Notes: generated by a model not told the origin, from the letters alone. A stretch of 64,000 bases of DNA from CAIYQJ01 sp963717255 (GCA_963717255.1 CAVQVT010000003.1:1-64000); one strand, 5' to 3'. Counted from the stretch's first letter, positions 10,677 through 19,572 are shown. A program made the numbers and translations.

Positions 10677-11417
10677 TCATCCCTCCCACCGGACCACACG
10701 CATCGGCGGACCCGAGACGAGCACGGGAACCGTCGCCGTGGCGTCCACGGCCGCGACGTATGCGATGTCCTCGGCCTGGTCGATCGCATGGAGCGTCCGG
10801 CCGCCGTCGCTCTCGGTCATCGCGACGACCGGGTCCGGTTCCGCGTCCCGCAGCCGGATGCTCGCCACGACAGAGTCGGTGAGGTCGACCGCCAGGCCGC
10901 GTTCGGCGGCGCCGGCGAGGATCCTCTTCGCGATCTCCCCTGCGGCGACGGCGTCCTCCAGGACGAACCGACCGTGGCGGCCCGCGCAGACGATCCTGAT
11001 CCCGACGCCCTCGCGCTCGGCGACCGCGAGGGCCGCCCGCGCGCACGCGCCGGCGTTCCGCAGACAACCCACGAGCACGTGGCGCGCGCCGCGCACCCGG
11101 TGGAGGACGGCCGTCCCGTTCGTCGTGCTGAGAACGACCGGCCGTCCACGCACGTCCGCGCTGGCGATCTCGCCGGGCGAGTTGTCGAAGTCGAAGCCGG
11201 CCGGCTTGCGCGCCCGCCACTCTCCGGCGAGGAGGGCATCCGCCTCGCGCGCCAGCCGCCGCGCCGCGGTCACGTTGCCGGCGAGCAGGACGTTCGGGCA
11301 GCCGACGTCCAGCAGGGTGGTGAGGGTGGTGCTGGCACGGATCTGGTCGATGACGATGAGGACGGCGTCGTCGTCGGTCCGCACGAGGGCCGGGGCGAGC
11401 GAGACGTCGAGGTGCAC
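10677..11417 (-). CDS. comB: 2-phosphosulfolactate phosphatase family (ComB-like)
   Basis: The protein has 246 residues, the normal length for ComB. It shows the early VIVIDQIRASTT segment (Asp and Arg in the metal/phosphate site), the central VLSTTNGT loop, GCLRNA, and AGRHGRFVLEDAVAAG, all conserved in the family. ComB dephosphorylates 2-phosphosulfolactate in coenzyme M synthesis in methanogens. Many bacteria carry homologues without making coenzyme M, so the real substrate here is open. No other coenzyme M gene is visible. It is seven bases upstream of the phosphatase gene and begins about 100 bases after the truncated PLP-enzyme relic. Confidence 0.82.
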   Translation of the reverse strand: MHLDVSLAPALVRTDDDAVLIVIDQIRASTTLTTLLDVGCPNVLLAGNVTAARRLAREADALLAGEWRARKPAGFDFDNSPGEIASADVRGRPVVLSTTNGTAVLHRVRGARHVLVGCLRNAGACARAALAVAEREGVGIRIVCAGRHGRFVLEDAVAAGEIAKRILAGAAERGLAVDLTDSVVASIRLRDAEPDPVVAMTESDGGRTLHAIDQAEDIAYVAAVDATATVPVLVSGPPMRVVRWEG

Positions 11418-11517
11418 GGAGGGAGTGTCGCATCCGCGGCATGCGCGGCGCGCCGCGTGCGGGCACGCGCGTCGGCACCGGGGGGCGCGGACCCCGCACC
11501 GGGCCGATCGCGGCCGC

Positions 11518-11787
11518 GGTCCGCCGGGCGATCCGCGCGACCTGGCGCGTGTGGTTCGACTGGACGCCGCCGATCGAGACGAGCGTGTCCGCGCCCTGGG
11601 CGAGCGCGTCGGCGAGCAGGTACTCGAGCTTGCGGACCTTGTTCCCGCCGAATGCGAGGCCGGAGTTGCAGTCCTCGCGCTTCGCCCAGACGGTCGCCCC
11701 GCCGAGGTGCCTGGTCAGGCGGTCCAGGCGCTGGATCGGCGACGGGCCGAAGAGGAGCGGGTGACGGGGGACGTCGGCGAGGGACAC
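11518..11787 (-). pseudogene. Truncated D-cysteine desulfhydrase / ACC deaminase family (N-terminal 90 residues only)
   Basis: From a GTG at 11787 with GGAGG five bases upstream, the frame encodes a clear N-terminus of the PLP enzymes D-cysteine desulfhydrase/ACC deaminase: FGPSPIQRL, VWAKREDCNSGLAFGGNK, VRKLEYLLADAL and IGGVQSNHTRQVA. The PLP lysine is the one in GGNKVRKLEYL. Similarity stops after about residue 90 of the usual 330. The frame then runs into unrelated Arg/Pro-rich sequence that overlaps comB in another phase. The other minus-strand frames do not continue the family, so this is a 3' deletion and not a frameshift. Confidence 0.7.
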
Positions 11788-11858
11788 GGGAGCCTCCGAC
11801 GTGGTGCGGGTGCCAGCGGATCGCTGGATGGTTCGGGCGCCGAGCGGCGACGCGTGCG

Positions 11859-12368
11859 TCAGGCGGCGCCCGGGCGCGGCCCCAGGTAGGGGTGACGGAC
11901 GGTCGCGAGCAGGAGGATGAGCGAGGTCTCGGCGAGGGCGCCGGGCGCGAGCGACGGGGCCTTCCCGACTGTGCCCGTGACGGCATCCCAGAGCTGCTCG
12001 AGCGGCGGGATGGTCGCCCACGTCGCCCCGAGGGTCGGGTCCGCCGGTCCGGCCTGCAGGTTCGCCCAGACGTGCAGGACGACGCCGACGACGGCGAGGA
12101 CGAGCCCTGCGGCGGCAAGCCACCGGGCCGTGAGGATCGCGCGGCGCGATCGCACGGCACGCGGGGAGGAGGCGATCGCCAGGATCACGGCGGCGACGAG
12201 GCAGACGGCGATGTCCACCCAGGCGATCGCCATGCCGATCGTGGTCCAGTGCTTCGTGAACACGAGCTCGATCGCGGCGCCCGCCGTCCCGAGGAAGGCG
12301 AGCACGACCAGGCCGCGCCGCAGGAGGGTCGCGGTGTCGAGGGCATCGAGGCGGGCAAAGAGGCTCAC
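11859..12368 (-). CDS. Four-helix integral membrane protein, unknown function
   Basis: From a GTG at 12368 the frame gives 169 residues with four hydrophobic segments, at about 17-37 (LVVLAFLGTAGAAIELVF), 44-66, 82-104 and 140-160. A soluble loop between the third and fourth carries PPLEQLWDAV. I do not recognise a family. The start is uncertain because the frame stays open upstream without another good initiation codon. The neighbours, the PLP-enzyme relic and a VOC protein, give no functional clue. Confidence 0.6.
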   Translation of the reverse strand: MSLFARLDALDTATLLRRGLVVLAFLGTAGAAIELVFTKHWTTIGMAIAWVDIAVCLVAAVILAIASSPRAVRSRRAILTARWLAAAGLVLAVVGVVLHVWANLQAGPADPTLGATWATIPPLEQLWDAVTGTVGKAPSLAPGALAETSLILLLATVRHPYLGPRPGAA

Positions 12369-12469
12369 GGCGGGGACGATGCTCCCTTCGGGGGCAGGGG
12401 CGGGAGTGGAGGCGGCGGGACGCCTGCCGATCGTACCGCGCGCACACCGGTGAGCGCGCCGGGGCGCGG

Positions 12470-12940
12470 CTACGCGGACGTCGGTCCGTCCGCGGCGGCC
12501 TCCAGGTCTGCGATGGAGATCCTGCGCATCAGGAGCATCGCGCCGCGGGCGCGGGCCGCGCGTCCAGGGTCCGGATCGCCGAGGAGCTCCAGCAGGCGCC
12601 GCGGCGTGATCTGCCAGGACAGCCCGAACCGGTCCTTCAGCCAGCCGCACGGCTGCTCCTCGCCGCCGTCGGTCAGGCCGTCCCAGAGGCGGTCGACCTC
12701 CGCCTGGTCGTCGCAGAGGACCATGATCGAGAACGCCTCGTTCAGGCGGTACGTCGGTCCGCCGTTGATGGCCATGAACTCCTGGCCGGCGATCGAGAAC
12801 CGGGCGGAGAAGAGCGGGGCGTCGGGTCCGCCGGCGCGTGACTCGTCGAGGATCCGGACGTCGGGCAGGACGCGGTCGTAGTACCGGAGCGCGTCCTCGA
12901 GGTCGTCGTCGAACCAGAGGAACGGGGTCACCTTCAGCAT
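12470..12940 (-). CDS. VOC family protein (PhnB-like)
   Basis: The 156-residue protein matches the PhnB/3-demethylubiquinone-methyltransferase-like branch of the vicinal oxygen chelate superfamily. It has LKVTPFLWFDDD at the N-terminus, FMAINGGPTYRLNEAFS in the middle and GWLKDRFGLSWQITP near the end. These are small dimeric proteins, and specific activities are usually unknown. ATG at 12940 follows GGGAGG, which settles the start. It is divergent from the inositol operon, whose promoter region lies in the 285-base gap. Confidence 0.85.
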   Translation of the reverse strand: MLKVTPFLWFDDDLEDALRYYDRVLPDVRILDESRAGGPDAPLFSARFSIAGQEFMAINGGPTYRLNEAFSIMVLCDDQAEVDRLWDGLTDGGEEQPCGWLKDRFGLSWQITPRRLLELLGDPDPGRAARARGAMLLMRRISIADLEAAADGPTSA

Positions 12941-13037
12941 GGGAGCCTCCCTCGCGGCGGCCGGTGGGACACGAGGCGCCGCGTCGGCGCAGCATGCCAC
13001 GACACGGCCGGGGTGCCGCTCCCGCGGCGGCGCCGTC

Positions 13038-13066
13038 TTGACGGGGACGCGTCATCCTCCTACCGT
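13038..13066 (+). promoter_or_regulatory. Promoter of the inositol-type operon
   Basis: TTGACG at 13038-13043 and TACCGT at 13061-13066 are spaced by 17 bases. They lie about 160 bases upstream of the DegT start. The LacI-type palindrome begins at the next base, so a bound repressor would block the start site. Confidence 0.6.
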
Positions 13067-13084
13067 TGTGCAATCGGTTGCACA
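13067..13084. promoter_or_regulatory. LacI-type operator
   Basis: TGTGCAA-TCGG-TTGCACA is a perfect seven-base inverted repeat with the TGCAANCGGTTGCA core and central CG typical of LacI/GalR operators. It sits directly after the -10 box of the inositol operon promoter. No LacI-family gene is in the window, so the cognate repressor would be encoded elsewhere. Confidence 0.65.
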
Positions 13085-13225
13085 CAGGCCCGGGCCGGAC
13101 CGCCCTGCCGGCCGCGATCGCGGCCGACGGATCGTGGAACACCCGGACCGATGCCGAGGATGCGCCCCGCGGCGGCGCCCCCGACGTGCGGGGGGCGGTG
13201 CCTGCGGGCGGAGAGGAGGACGGCG

Positions 13226-14464
13226 ATGCCCGGACCCGGGATCGAGCTCATCGGCGCCGAGGAGATCGCCGAGGTCCTCGAGGTCATGAACAGCGGCTTC
13301 CTGAGCCGCTACGGGCCGGCGGACGACCCCGCCTTCCCGGCGAAGACGCACCGCCTCGAGGAGGAGGTGGCCGCGATGACCGGTGTGCGCCACGCGCTCG
13401 CCCTCAGCGGCGGTGGCTCGGCCGCGCTCTGGATCGCGCTCCTCTCCCTGGGCGTCGGCGCGGGCGACGAGGTGATCGTCCCCGGCTTCACCTTCGTCGC
13501 GTCGATCTCGTCGGTCGTCTACGCGGGCGCGACCCCGGTCCTCGCCGAGGTCGACGACACCTTCGACCTCGACCCGGCCGACGTCGAGGCGAGGATCACG
13601 CCGCGGACGAAGGCGATCATCGTCGTCCACATGCTCGGCGCGCCGGCCCGGCTCGACGAGCTGAAGGCGGTCGCGGACCGCCACGGCGTCCCGATCGTCG
13701 AGGACTGCTGCCAGGCGTTCGGCGCGACGTACAGGGGCCGGGGCATCGGCAGTGTCGGCGCGATCGGCGCGTTCAGCTTCAACGAGTACAAGACGATCAC
13801 GTGCGGCGACGGCGGCATGGTCGTCACGGACGACGACGAGCTGTACGAGCGCTGCTTCGCGATGCACGACCAGGGCCATTCGCCGTACCGGCTGGAATCG
13901 CGCTACGCGCCCCGCCCCTTCCTGGGCATGAACTTCCGGATGACCGAGCTTCCGAGCGCCGTCCTGCTCGCCCAGCTGCGGAAGCTCGACCGGATCCGCA
14001 CGCACCTCCACGCGAACAAGGCGATCGTCCGCGACATGCTCGAGGAGGTGCCGGACATCGGGTTCCGCACGCTCACCGACTCGGAGGGCGAGATCGCCAC
14101 GCACCTCGTCACCATCCTGCCGACCGCCGAGATCGCGAGCGCGGTCGCGGCCGAGGTGGGGGCGATCACGCTCGACCAGTCCGGCTGGCACGTCTACAGC
14201 AAGATGAACCACGTCATCGAGCGCCGAACCGTCACCGGGAAGGGCTACCCGTTCGACATGCCCGCCGACGACCACCCGGTCCCCGACTACCGGCCGGGCG
14301 CCCTCCCGCGCACGGACGCGCTCCTCGCGCGGTCGATCAGCATCGGCATCGGGATCCGGGACCCCAACCTGGCCGCATTCGGCATCCGGATGCGCGACGG
14401 CGAGGCGGAGGCGCGCGTCTGCGCCGCCACGTTCCGCGACGCCGTGATCCGCAACCTGCGCTGA
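13226..14464 (+). CDS. DegT/DnrJ/EryC1/StrS-family PLP aminotransferase
   Basis: The 412-residue protein shows the family core: PGFTFVASISSVVYAGA, VEDCCQAFGATYRGR, and the PLP-binding lysine Lys189 in FSFNEYKTITCGDGG. It also has NFRMTELPSAVLLAQL, which positions the dimer active site. DegT enzymes make amino sugars or aminocyclitols from keto sugars, with glutamate or glutamine as donor. As first gene of an inositol-type operon it may act on an inosose, as do the scyllo-inosose aminotransferases of aminocyclitol pathways. It might equally work in reverse, deaminating aminocyclitols into the pathway. ATG at 13226 follows GAGAGGAGGA. The substrate is inferred from context only. Confidence 0.85.
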   Translation: MPGPGIELIGAEEIAEVLEVMNSGFLSRYGPADDPAFPAKTHRLEEEVAAMTGVRHALALSGGGSAALWIALLSLGVGAGDEVIVPGFTFVASISSVVYAGATPVLAEVDDTFDLDPADVEARITPRTKAIIVVHMLGAPARLDELKAVADRHGVPIVEDCCQAFGATYRGRGIGSVGAIGAFSFNEYKTITCGDGGMVVTDDDELYERCFAMHDQGHSPYRLESRYAPRPFLGMNFRMTELPSAVLLAQLRKLDRIRTHLHANKAIVRDMLEEVPDIGFRTLTDSEGEIATHLVTILPTAEIASAVAAEVGAITLDQSGWHVYSKMNHVIERRTVTGKGYPFDMPADDHPVPDYRPGALPRTDALLARSISIGIGIRDPNLAAFGIRMRDGEAEARVCAATFRDAVIRNLR

Positions 14465-14533
14465 GACGGGGGCGCGCGACCTAGACTGTCCGGGGGAGCG
14501 CGCGACGGACACCTTCCACGAGGATCGGCATCG

Positions 14534-15379
14534 ATGAGCAGCCATGGGCGTCCCCTCCTCCGGCGCGCGACCGGGCCGGGCGCCGACGGCCTCGTGATGG
14601 GGATCGACCCGGCCTCGGCCGGGTGGGAGTGGGTGACCTTCAACGCCTGGCGGCTCGCGCCGGGGATGACGGTGACGCGCCCCGCGGACGGGCAGGAGCG
14701 CCTCGTCCTCGTCCTCGAGGGGCGCGCGCGGGTCCGGGCGGGCGACCGGGACCTCGGCGTGGTGGGGTCGCGCACGTCCGTCTTCGAGCGGATCCCAGCG
14801 CCGGTCGTGATCGTCGAGCCCGGGCTGGCGGTGCAGGTCGTCGCCACGGAGCCTGCCTTCGTGGCGATCGCCGCCGCCCCGGGCGGACCCGTGCGGCGCA
14901 CCGCGCTCGTCGGGCCGGACGCGATCCGCGTCGAGACGCGGGGCTCGGGGAGCACCGAGCGGACGATCCACCACCTGCTGCCGCCGGGCGGCGACCATGC
15001 CGGGCGCCTCATCGCGTTCGAGGCGTACACGCCGGGCGGCCACTGGTCGAGCTACCCACCCCACAAGCACGACACCGAGGACCCGCCGCGCGAGGCGCGG
15101 CTGGAAGAGCTGTACTACTACCGGTTCGGGAAGCCACAGGGGTTCGCGTTCACCCGCGTGTACACGCAGGACCGGAGCCTGGACGAGACGATGACGCCGA
15201 TGGACGGCGACCTCGTCCTCGTTCCCGAGGGCTACCACCCGGTCGGCGTCCCCGCGGGCTACGACTGCTGGTTCCTCAACGTCATGGCGGGCCCGCGTCG
15301 AGAGTGGCACTTCACCCTCGACCCGGACCACGCGTGGCTCATGGATTGGAGCCCGGTCGCCCCGCGGGCGGCCACGTAG
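14534..15379 (+). CDS. iolB: 5-deoxy-glucuronate isomerase
   Basis: This is a 281-residue bicupin. It shows the IolB metal-site motif PPHKHDTEDPP (His177, His179), LEELYYYRF with a glutamate ligand, and GYHPV with His235. Further family motifs are DGDLVLVPEGYHP and LNVMAGP. IolB isomerises 5-deoxy-D-glucuronate to 2-deoxy-5-keto-D-gluconate in myo-inositol breakdown, directly after the IolD step encoded nearby. It starts 69 bases after the aminotransferase stop, and TAGACT at 14482-14487 could be an internal -10 box. Assignment is firm. Confidence 0.93.
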   Translation: MSSHGRPLLRRATGPGADGLVMGIDPASAGWEWVTFNAWRLAPGMTVTRPADGQERLVLVLEGRARVRAGDRDLGVVGSRTSVFERIPAPVVIVEPGLAVQVVATEPAFVAIAAAPGGPVRRTALVGPDAIRVETRGSGSTERTIHHLLPPGGDHAGRLIAFEAYTPGGHWSSYPPHKHDTEDPPREARLEELYYYRFGKPQGFAFTRVYTQDRSLDETMTPMDGDLVLVPEGYHPVGVPAGYDCWFLNVMAGPRREWHFTLDPDHAWLMDWSPVAPRAAT

Positions 15380-15446
15380 CGCGGCCGCGCCGCGCGCCGG
15401 GCCGTCGCGGGCCCGACGCGTGGCCGCGCCGACGGGAGAGAGGTCG

Positions 15447-16478
15447 ATGAGCGTTTTCGAGTTGAGGGATCCCGGACGGATCGGCGTCGCCGTGCTCGGC
15501 GCCGGACGCATGGCCCAGACGCACATGCGGACGCTCGCGGGAATCGGGAACGTGGACGTCGTCGTCGTCGCGGACCCCGTGGCAGCCGCCGCGGAGAAGG
15601 GCAGGGAGATCGCCCATGCGCGGCGCGCCGCGCTGGATCCGCTCGAGGCGATCGCGGACCCCGACGTCGAGGTCGTGGTCATCGTCACGCCGACATCGAC
15701 GCACGCCGAGCTCATCGACGCCTCCCTCCGCGTCGGCAAGGCGGTCTGGACGGAGAAACCGATCGCGCAGGAGATCGGCGAGACCGCGCGGATCGTGGAC
15801 CTGTGGCGCCAGACCGGCCTCCCGGTCGCCGTCGGGTTCATGCGTCGCTACGACCCCGGGTACGCCCGCGCCAAGGAGCTGATCGACGCCGGCGAGCTCG
15901 GCCGCATCGAGCAGTTCCACGCCTACTCGCGCGACGTGAACCCGCCCCCGCTCGAGTTCCTGCTCCACGCGGGCGGCTCGTTCCTGGACATGTCCGTCCA
16001 CGACCTCGACCTCGCACGCTTCCTCGTCGGCGAGGTCGAGGAGGTCCACGCCTGGGCCGCGACGCTCTTCGACGACCGCTTCACGCAGGCGAACGACTGG
16101 GACACGGCCGCGATCATGCTCAAGTTCCACAACGGGGCGATGGGCGTGATCGAGACGGCCCGGCACTCGACGTGGGGATACGACATCCGCGCCGAGGTCT
16201 GCGGCTCGCTCAACAAGGTCACGGTCGACGCGGACCGGAAGACGCCGGCCACGGTCACGCACGGCGTCAACCTGCAGCATGACCTGTACGGGGACTTCTT
16301 CGACCGGTTCGACGTGGCGTACCGTCGCGAGCTCGAGGTCTTCTTCGAGGACCTGGTCGCCGGCAGGACGCCGCTGCCCGGCCCGGACGACGCGCTCGAG
16401 ACGCTCCGACTCGCGGTCGCGTGCACCCGGTCCTGGCGCGAGAACCGCCCCGTGCGACTCGACGAGGTCACCGAGTAG
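15447..16478 (+). CDS. iolG: Inositol 2-dehydrogenase (Gfo/Idh/MocA family)
   Basis: The 343-residue protein has an N-terminal NAD(P) Rossmann fold (VAVLGAGRMAQTH at about 15-27) and the EKP motif with Lys104. The C-terminal substrate domain has GGSFLDMSVHDLDLARF, giving the Asp181/His185 pair. This DxxxH pattern matches myo-inositol 2-dehydrogenases that oxidise inositol to scyllo-inosose. Of the three Gfo/Idh proteins in the operon it is the closest to canonical IolG and lies between iolB and iolD. ATG at 15447 follows GGGAGAGAGG. Confidence 0.85.
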   Translation: MSVFELRDPGRIGVAVLGAGRMAQTHMRTLAGIGNVDVVVVADPVAAAAEKGREIAHARRAALDPLEAIADPDVEVVVIVTPTSTHAELIDASLRVGKAVWTEKPIAQEIGETARIVDLWRQTGLPVAVGFMRRYDPGYARAKELIDAGELGRIEQFHAYSRDVNPPPLEFLLHAGGSFLDMSVHDLDLARFLVGEVEEVHAWAATLFDDRFTQANDWDTAAIMLKFHNGAMGVIETARHSTWGYDIRAEVCGSLNKVTVDADRKTPATVTHGVNLQHDLYGDFFDRFDVAYRRELEVFFEDLVAGRTPLPGPDDALETLRLAVACTRSWRENRPVRLDEVTE

Positions 16479-16548
16479 CAGAGGACGCGAGCCGCCGGAG
16501 CCGTCGCGGGCGCCGGCGGTACCCGGCGGGCCCTCGGAGGAACGTGAC

Positions 16549-18453
16549 ATGGCGACGATCCGACTCACCACCGGGCAGGCGATCATCGAGTACCTCGCCG
16601 CCCAGCACGTCGAGCGCGACGGCGTGGAGCACCGCTTCTTCGCCGGCCTCTGGGGGATCTTCGGGCACGGGAACATCGGCGGCGTCGCCCAGGCGATCCA
16701 GCAGGTCGAGGCCGACTTCCCCTACTACCTCACGCGCAACGAGCAGGCGATGGTCCACGCGGCCGTCGGCTACGCGAAGCTGCGCAACCGGCTCGGCGCC
16801 TTCGCCTGCCTCACGTCGATCGGGCCCGGCGCGACGAACATGGTCACCGGCGCCGCGTCCGCCACGATCAACCACGTCCCGGTCCTGCTGATGGCCGGCG
16901 ACATGTTCGCCGAGCGCGTCCAGTCGCCCGTGCTCCAGCAGCTCGAGTACCCGGGGTCGCAGGACACGAGCGTGAACGACGCGTTCCGCCCGGTCGTCCG
17001 CTACTGGGACCGGATCAACCGCCCGGAGCAGCTGATCACCGCCCTGCCGGAGGTCATGCGCGTCCTCACGTCGCCGGTCGAGACCGGGGCGGTCTTCCTC
17101 GCCCTCCCGCAGGACATCCAGACGTACGCGTTCGACTTCCCGGTCGCGATGTTCGAGAAGCGGGTCTGGGCGATCCCGCGGAACCGGCCCGACCGCGACG
17201 CGGTGGCCGCCGCGGCCCGACTCATCCGCGACGCGAGGCGCCCGGTGATCTTCGCCGGCGGGGGCGTCCGCTACAGCGAGGCGGCCGCCGCCCTGCGCGC
17301 CTTCGCCGAGCAGACCGGCATCCCGGTCGCCGAGACCCACGCCGGCAAGGGGTCGATGCCGTACGACCATCCCCTGAGCCTCGGCGGCGCGGGCGTCTCG
17401 GGCACCCTCGCGGCGAACGTCATCGCACCGGAGGCCGACGTCGTCATCGGGATCGGGACCCGGTTCACCGACTTCCCCACCGCGTCGAAGACCGCGTTCC
17501 AGGACCCGGACGTCCGTTTCGTGCACGTCAACGTCGCGGAGTTCGACGCGTACAAGCACGCCGCGCTCCCGCTCGTCGGCGACGCGCGGGCGACCCTCGA
17601 GGAGCTCGCCGTCGCGGTGGGCGACTACGGCACCGCCCCCGCGTACCGGGCGCGCGTCGCCGAGCTCAACCGCGCGTGGGACGCGGAGGTGAGCCGCGTC
17701 TACGCGCACAGCGTCGGCGAGGTCCTCACGCAGGGCGAGGTGATCGGGGCGGTGGAGGCCTCGACCGACCCGCGCGACGTCGTCGTCACCTCGGCCGGCA
17801 GCCTCCCGGGCGACCTGCTCAAGCTCTGGCGCTCGCGCGACGTCAGCAGCTACCAGGTGGAGTACGGCTACTCGACGATGGGCTACGAGATCGCCGGCGG
17901 CGTGGGGGCGAAGCTCGCCGCCCCGGACCGCGAGGTCTATGTGCTCGTCGGCGACGGCTCGTTCCAGATGATGAGCAACGAGATCACCACGGCGGTCCAG
18001 GAGGGACTCAAGCTCATCGTCGTCGTCGTGGACAACAAGGGCTTCTCCAGCGTCGGCCGCGTCTCCGAGCAGGTGGGCGCCGAGGGCTTCGGCTGCCACT
18101 ACCGCCTGCGCGGCCCGTCCGGCGCCTACGACGGCCCGGAGATGCGCCTGGACTTCGTGAAGATGTGCGAGGGGATGGGCGCGAAGGCGCTCGAGGTGAC
18201 GACCCTCGACGAGCTCCGCGCCGCCCTCGCCGATGCCCGCGCCGGGACGGAGACCGTCTGCATCGTCGTCCAGACCGACTGGCACGAGCGGGTGAAGGGC
18301 TACGCGAACTCCTGGTGGGAGATGGCGACCCCGATGGTCTCGGAGATGCCCGCGGTGAACGCCGCCCGGGAGGAGTTCGACCGCAACAAGGGCCGCCAGC
18401 GCTACCTCATGATCCCGGGCGCGCCCTACCAGCGGAGCGGCTCCGAGCGCTGA
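16549..18453 (+). CDS. iolD: 3D-(3,5/4)-trihydroxycyclohexane-1,2-dione acylhydrolase
   Basis: This 634-residue TPP enzyme matches IolD along its length. It has FAGLWGIFGHGN near the N-terminus, EQAMVHAAVGYAK with the catalytic glutamate, GPGATNM, a central domain with VIFAGGGVRYSEA, and the C-terminal TPP motif GDG at 468-470 followed by DNKGFSS. IolD hydrolytically opens the cyclohexane ring to 5-deoxy-glucuronate, the IolB substrate. ATG at 16549 is preceded by CGGAGGA. This gene is the strongest single marker that the operon is for inositol-type cyclitols. Confidence 0.94.
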   Translation: MATIRLTTGQAIIEYLAAQHVERDGVEHRFFAGLWGIFGHGNIGGVAQAIQQVEADFPYYLTRNEQAMVHAAVGYAKLRNRLGAFACLTSIGPGATNMVTGAASATINHVPVLLMAGDMFAERVQSPVLQQLEYPGSQDTSVNDAFRPVVRYWDRINRPEQLITALPEVMRVLTSPVETGAVFLALPQDIQTYAFDFPVAMFEKRVWAIPRNRPDRDAVAAAARLIRDARRPVIFAGGGVRYSEAAAALRAFAEQTGIPVAETHAGKGSMPYDHPLSLGGAGVSGTLAANVIAPEADVVIGIGTRFTDFPTASKTAFQDPDVRFVHVNVAEFDAYKHAALPLVGDARATLEELAVAVGDYGTAPAYRARVAELNRAWDAEVSRVYAHSVGEVLTQGEVIGAVEASTDPRDVVVTSAGSLPGDLLKLWRSRDVSSYQVEYGYSTMGYEIAGGVGAKLAAPDREVYVLVGDGSFQMMSNEITTAVQEGLKLIVVVVDNKGFSSVGRVSEQVGAEGFGCHYRLRGPSGAYDGPEMRLDFVKMCEGMGAKALEVTTLDELRAALADARAGTETVCIVVQTDWHERVKGYANSWWEMATPMVSEMPAVNAAREEFDRNKGRQRYLMIPGAPYQRSGSER

Positions 18454-18492
18454 GCGGAGCGGGCGACCCCAGGGCAGGAGGCGAGGAAGGCG

Positions 18493-19572
18493 ATGACGCG
18501 GAGCGTCCTGCTGGAGGCCGTCGAGACGACCGCCACCGAGATCTGGAACGACTCGTGCGCGGTCGCGGACCTCGAGTACGCGCTCGCGAACGGGGCGAGC
18601 GGGGCCACGTCCAACCCGTCGATCGTCCTCGACGTCCTCCGGCGGGAGCGCGACCGATGGTCGACCCGGGTGGCTGCGCTGCACGCCGAGCACCCGGCCT
18701 GGCCGGAGGACGCCCTCACGTGGACCCTCATCGAGGAGATGGCGGTCGGGGCGTCGGCGCTCCTCCTGCCGGCGTTCGCGCGCACGGGCGGCCGGACGGG
18801 CCGCCTCTCCCTCCAGACGAACCCCACGTACCACGGCGCCCCGGACCTCATCGTCGAGCAGGCGGTGCGGATCGCCGGGATCGCGCCGAACATCCAGGTG
18901 AAGATCCCCGTCACGGCGGCCGGCATCGTGGCGATCGAGGAGGCCACATACCGCGGCGTCAACGTGAACGCGACCGTCTCGTTCACCGTCCCGCAGGCGG
19001 TCGCCGTCGCCGACGCGGTGGAGCGCGGCCTCCGGCGCCGCGAGGCGGACGGGCTCGAGGTCGCGTCGATGCACCCGGTCTGCACGATCATGTTCGGCCG
19101 GCTCGACGACTGGATGCGCGCCGTCGCGGATCGCGACGGGATCGCGGTTCGGCCCGACGCGCTCGACCGCGCGGGGATCGCCGTGTTCAAGCGGGCGTAC
19201 GGGATCTACCGCGAGCGCGGCTACCGGACGCGCCTCCTCGGCGGCGCGTACCGCCACCTCCTCCACTGGACCGACCTCGTCGGCGGGGACGTGATCCTCA
19301 CGATCACCCACCCCTGGCAGGTGCGGATCAACGGGAGCGGCCTGGCGCCGGTCCCACGGATGGACGAGCCCGTCGATCCCGGCCTGGTGGACGAGCTGCT
19401 CGCCCGGATCCCCGACTTCCGCCGGGCGTACGAGCCGGACGGGATGACGGCGGACGCCTTCGACCGGTACGGCGCGACCGTCCGCACGCTGCGCGCGTTC
19501 ATCGCCTCCTACCACGACCTCATCGGGGCGGTGCGGGACATCGCGCTGCCCGACCCGGACGCGCGGCGATGA
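18493..19572 (+). CDS. Transaldolase-family protein in the inositol operon
   Basis: The 359-residue protein contains transaldolase signatures. GASGATSNPSIVLDVL lies near residue 35, and IQVKIPVT places the Schiff-base lysine at Lys137. MFGRLDDWM follows, then a C-terminal GVAVFKR-like segment and LLGGAYR. It is longer than the 215-residue FSA type and close in size to classical transaldolases. In known inositol pathways the C6 intermediate is phosphorylated by IolC and split by the aldolase IolJ; neither is visible here. This protein may supply a carbon-carbon cleavage or transfer step. That role is an inference from position alone. Confidence 0.8.
   Translation: MTRSVLLEAVETTATEIWNDSCAVADLEYALANGASGATSNPSIVLDVLRRERDRWSTRVAALHAEHPAWPEDALTWTLIEEMAVGASALLLPAFARTGGRTGRLSLQTNPTYHGAPDLIVEQAVRIAGIAPNIQVKIPVTAAGIVAIEEATYRGVNVNATVSFTVPQAVAVADAVERGLRRREADGLEVASMHPVCTIMFGRLDDWMRAVADRDGIAVRPDALDRAGIAVFKRAYGIYRERGYRTRLLGGAYRHLLHWTDLVGGDVILTITHPWQVRINGSGLAPVPRMDEPVDPGLVDELLARIPDFRRAYEPDGMTADAFDRYGATVRTLRAFIASYHDLIGAVRDIALPDPDARR

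Noticed and set aside
11438..11517. Frameshift continuation of the truncated PLP enzyme
   Set aside because: None of the minus-strand frames in this stretch shows the next family motifs, and only about 100 bases remain before comB.
15339..19515. Long minus-strand frames opposite iolG, iolD and the transaldolase gene
   Set aside because: Low-complexity Arg/Asp/Val-rich translations with no domain motifs, typical antisense shadows at high GC.
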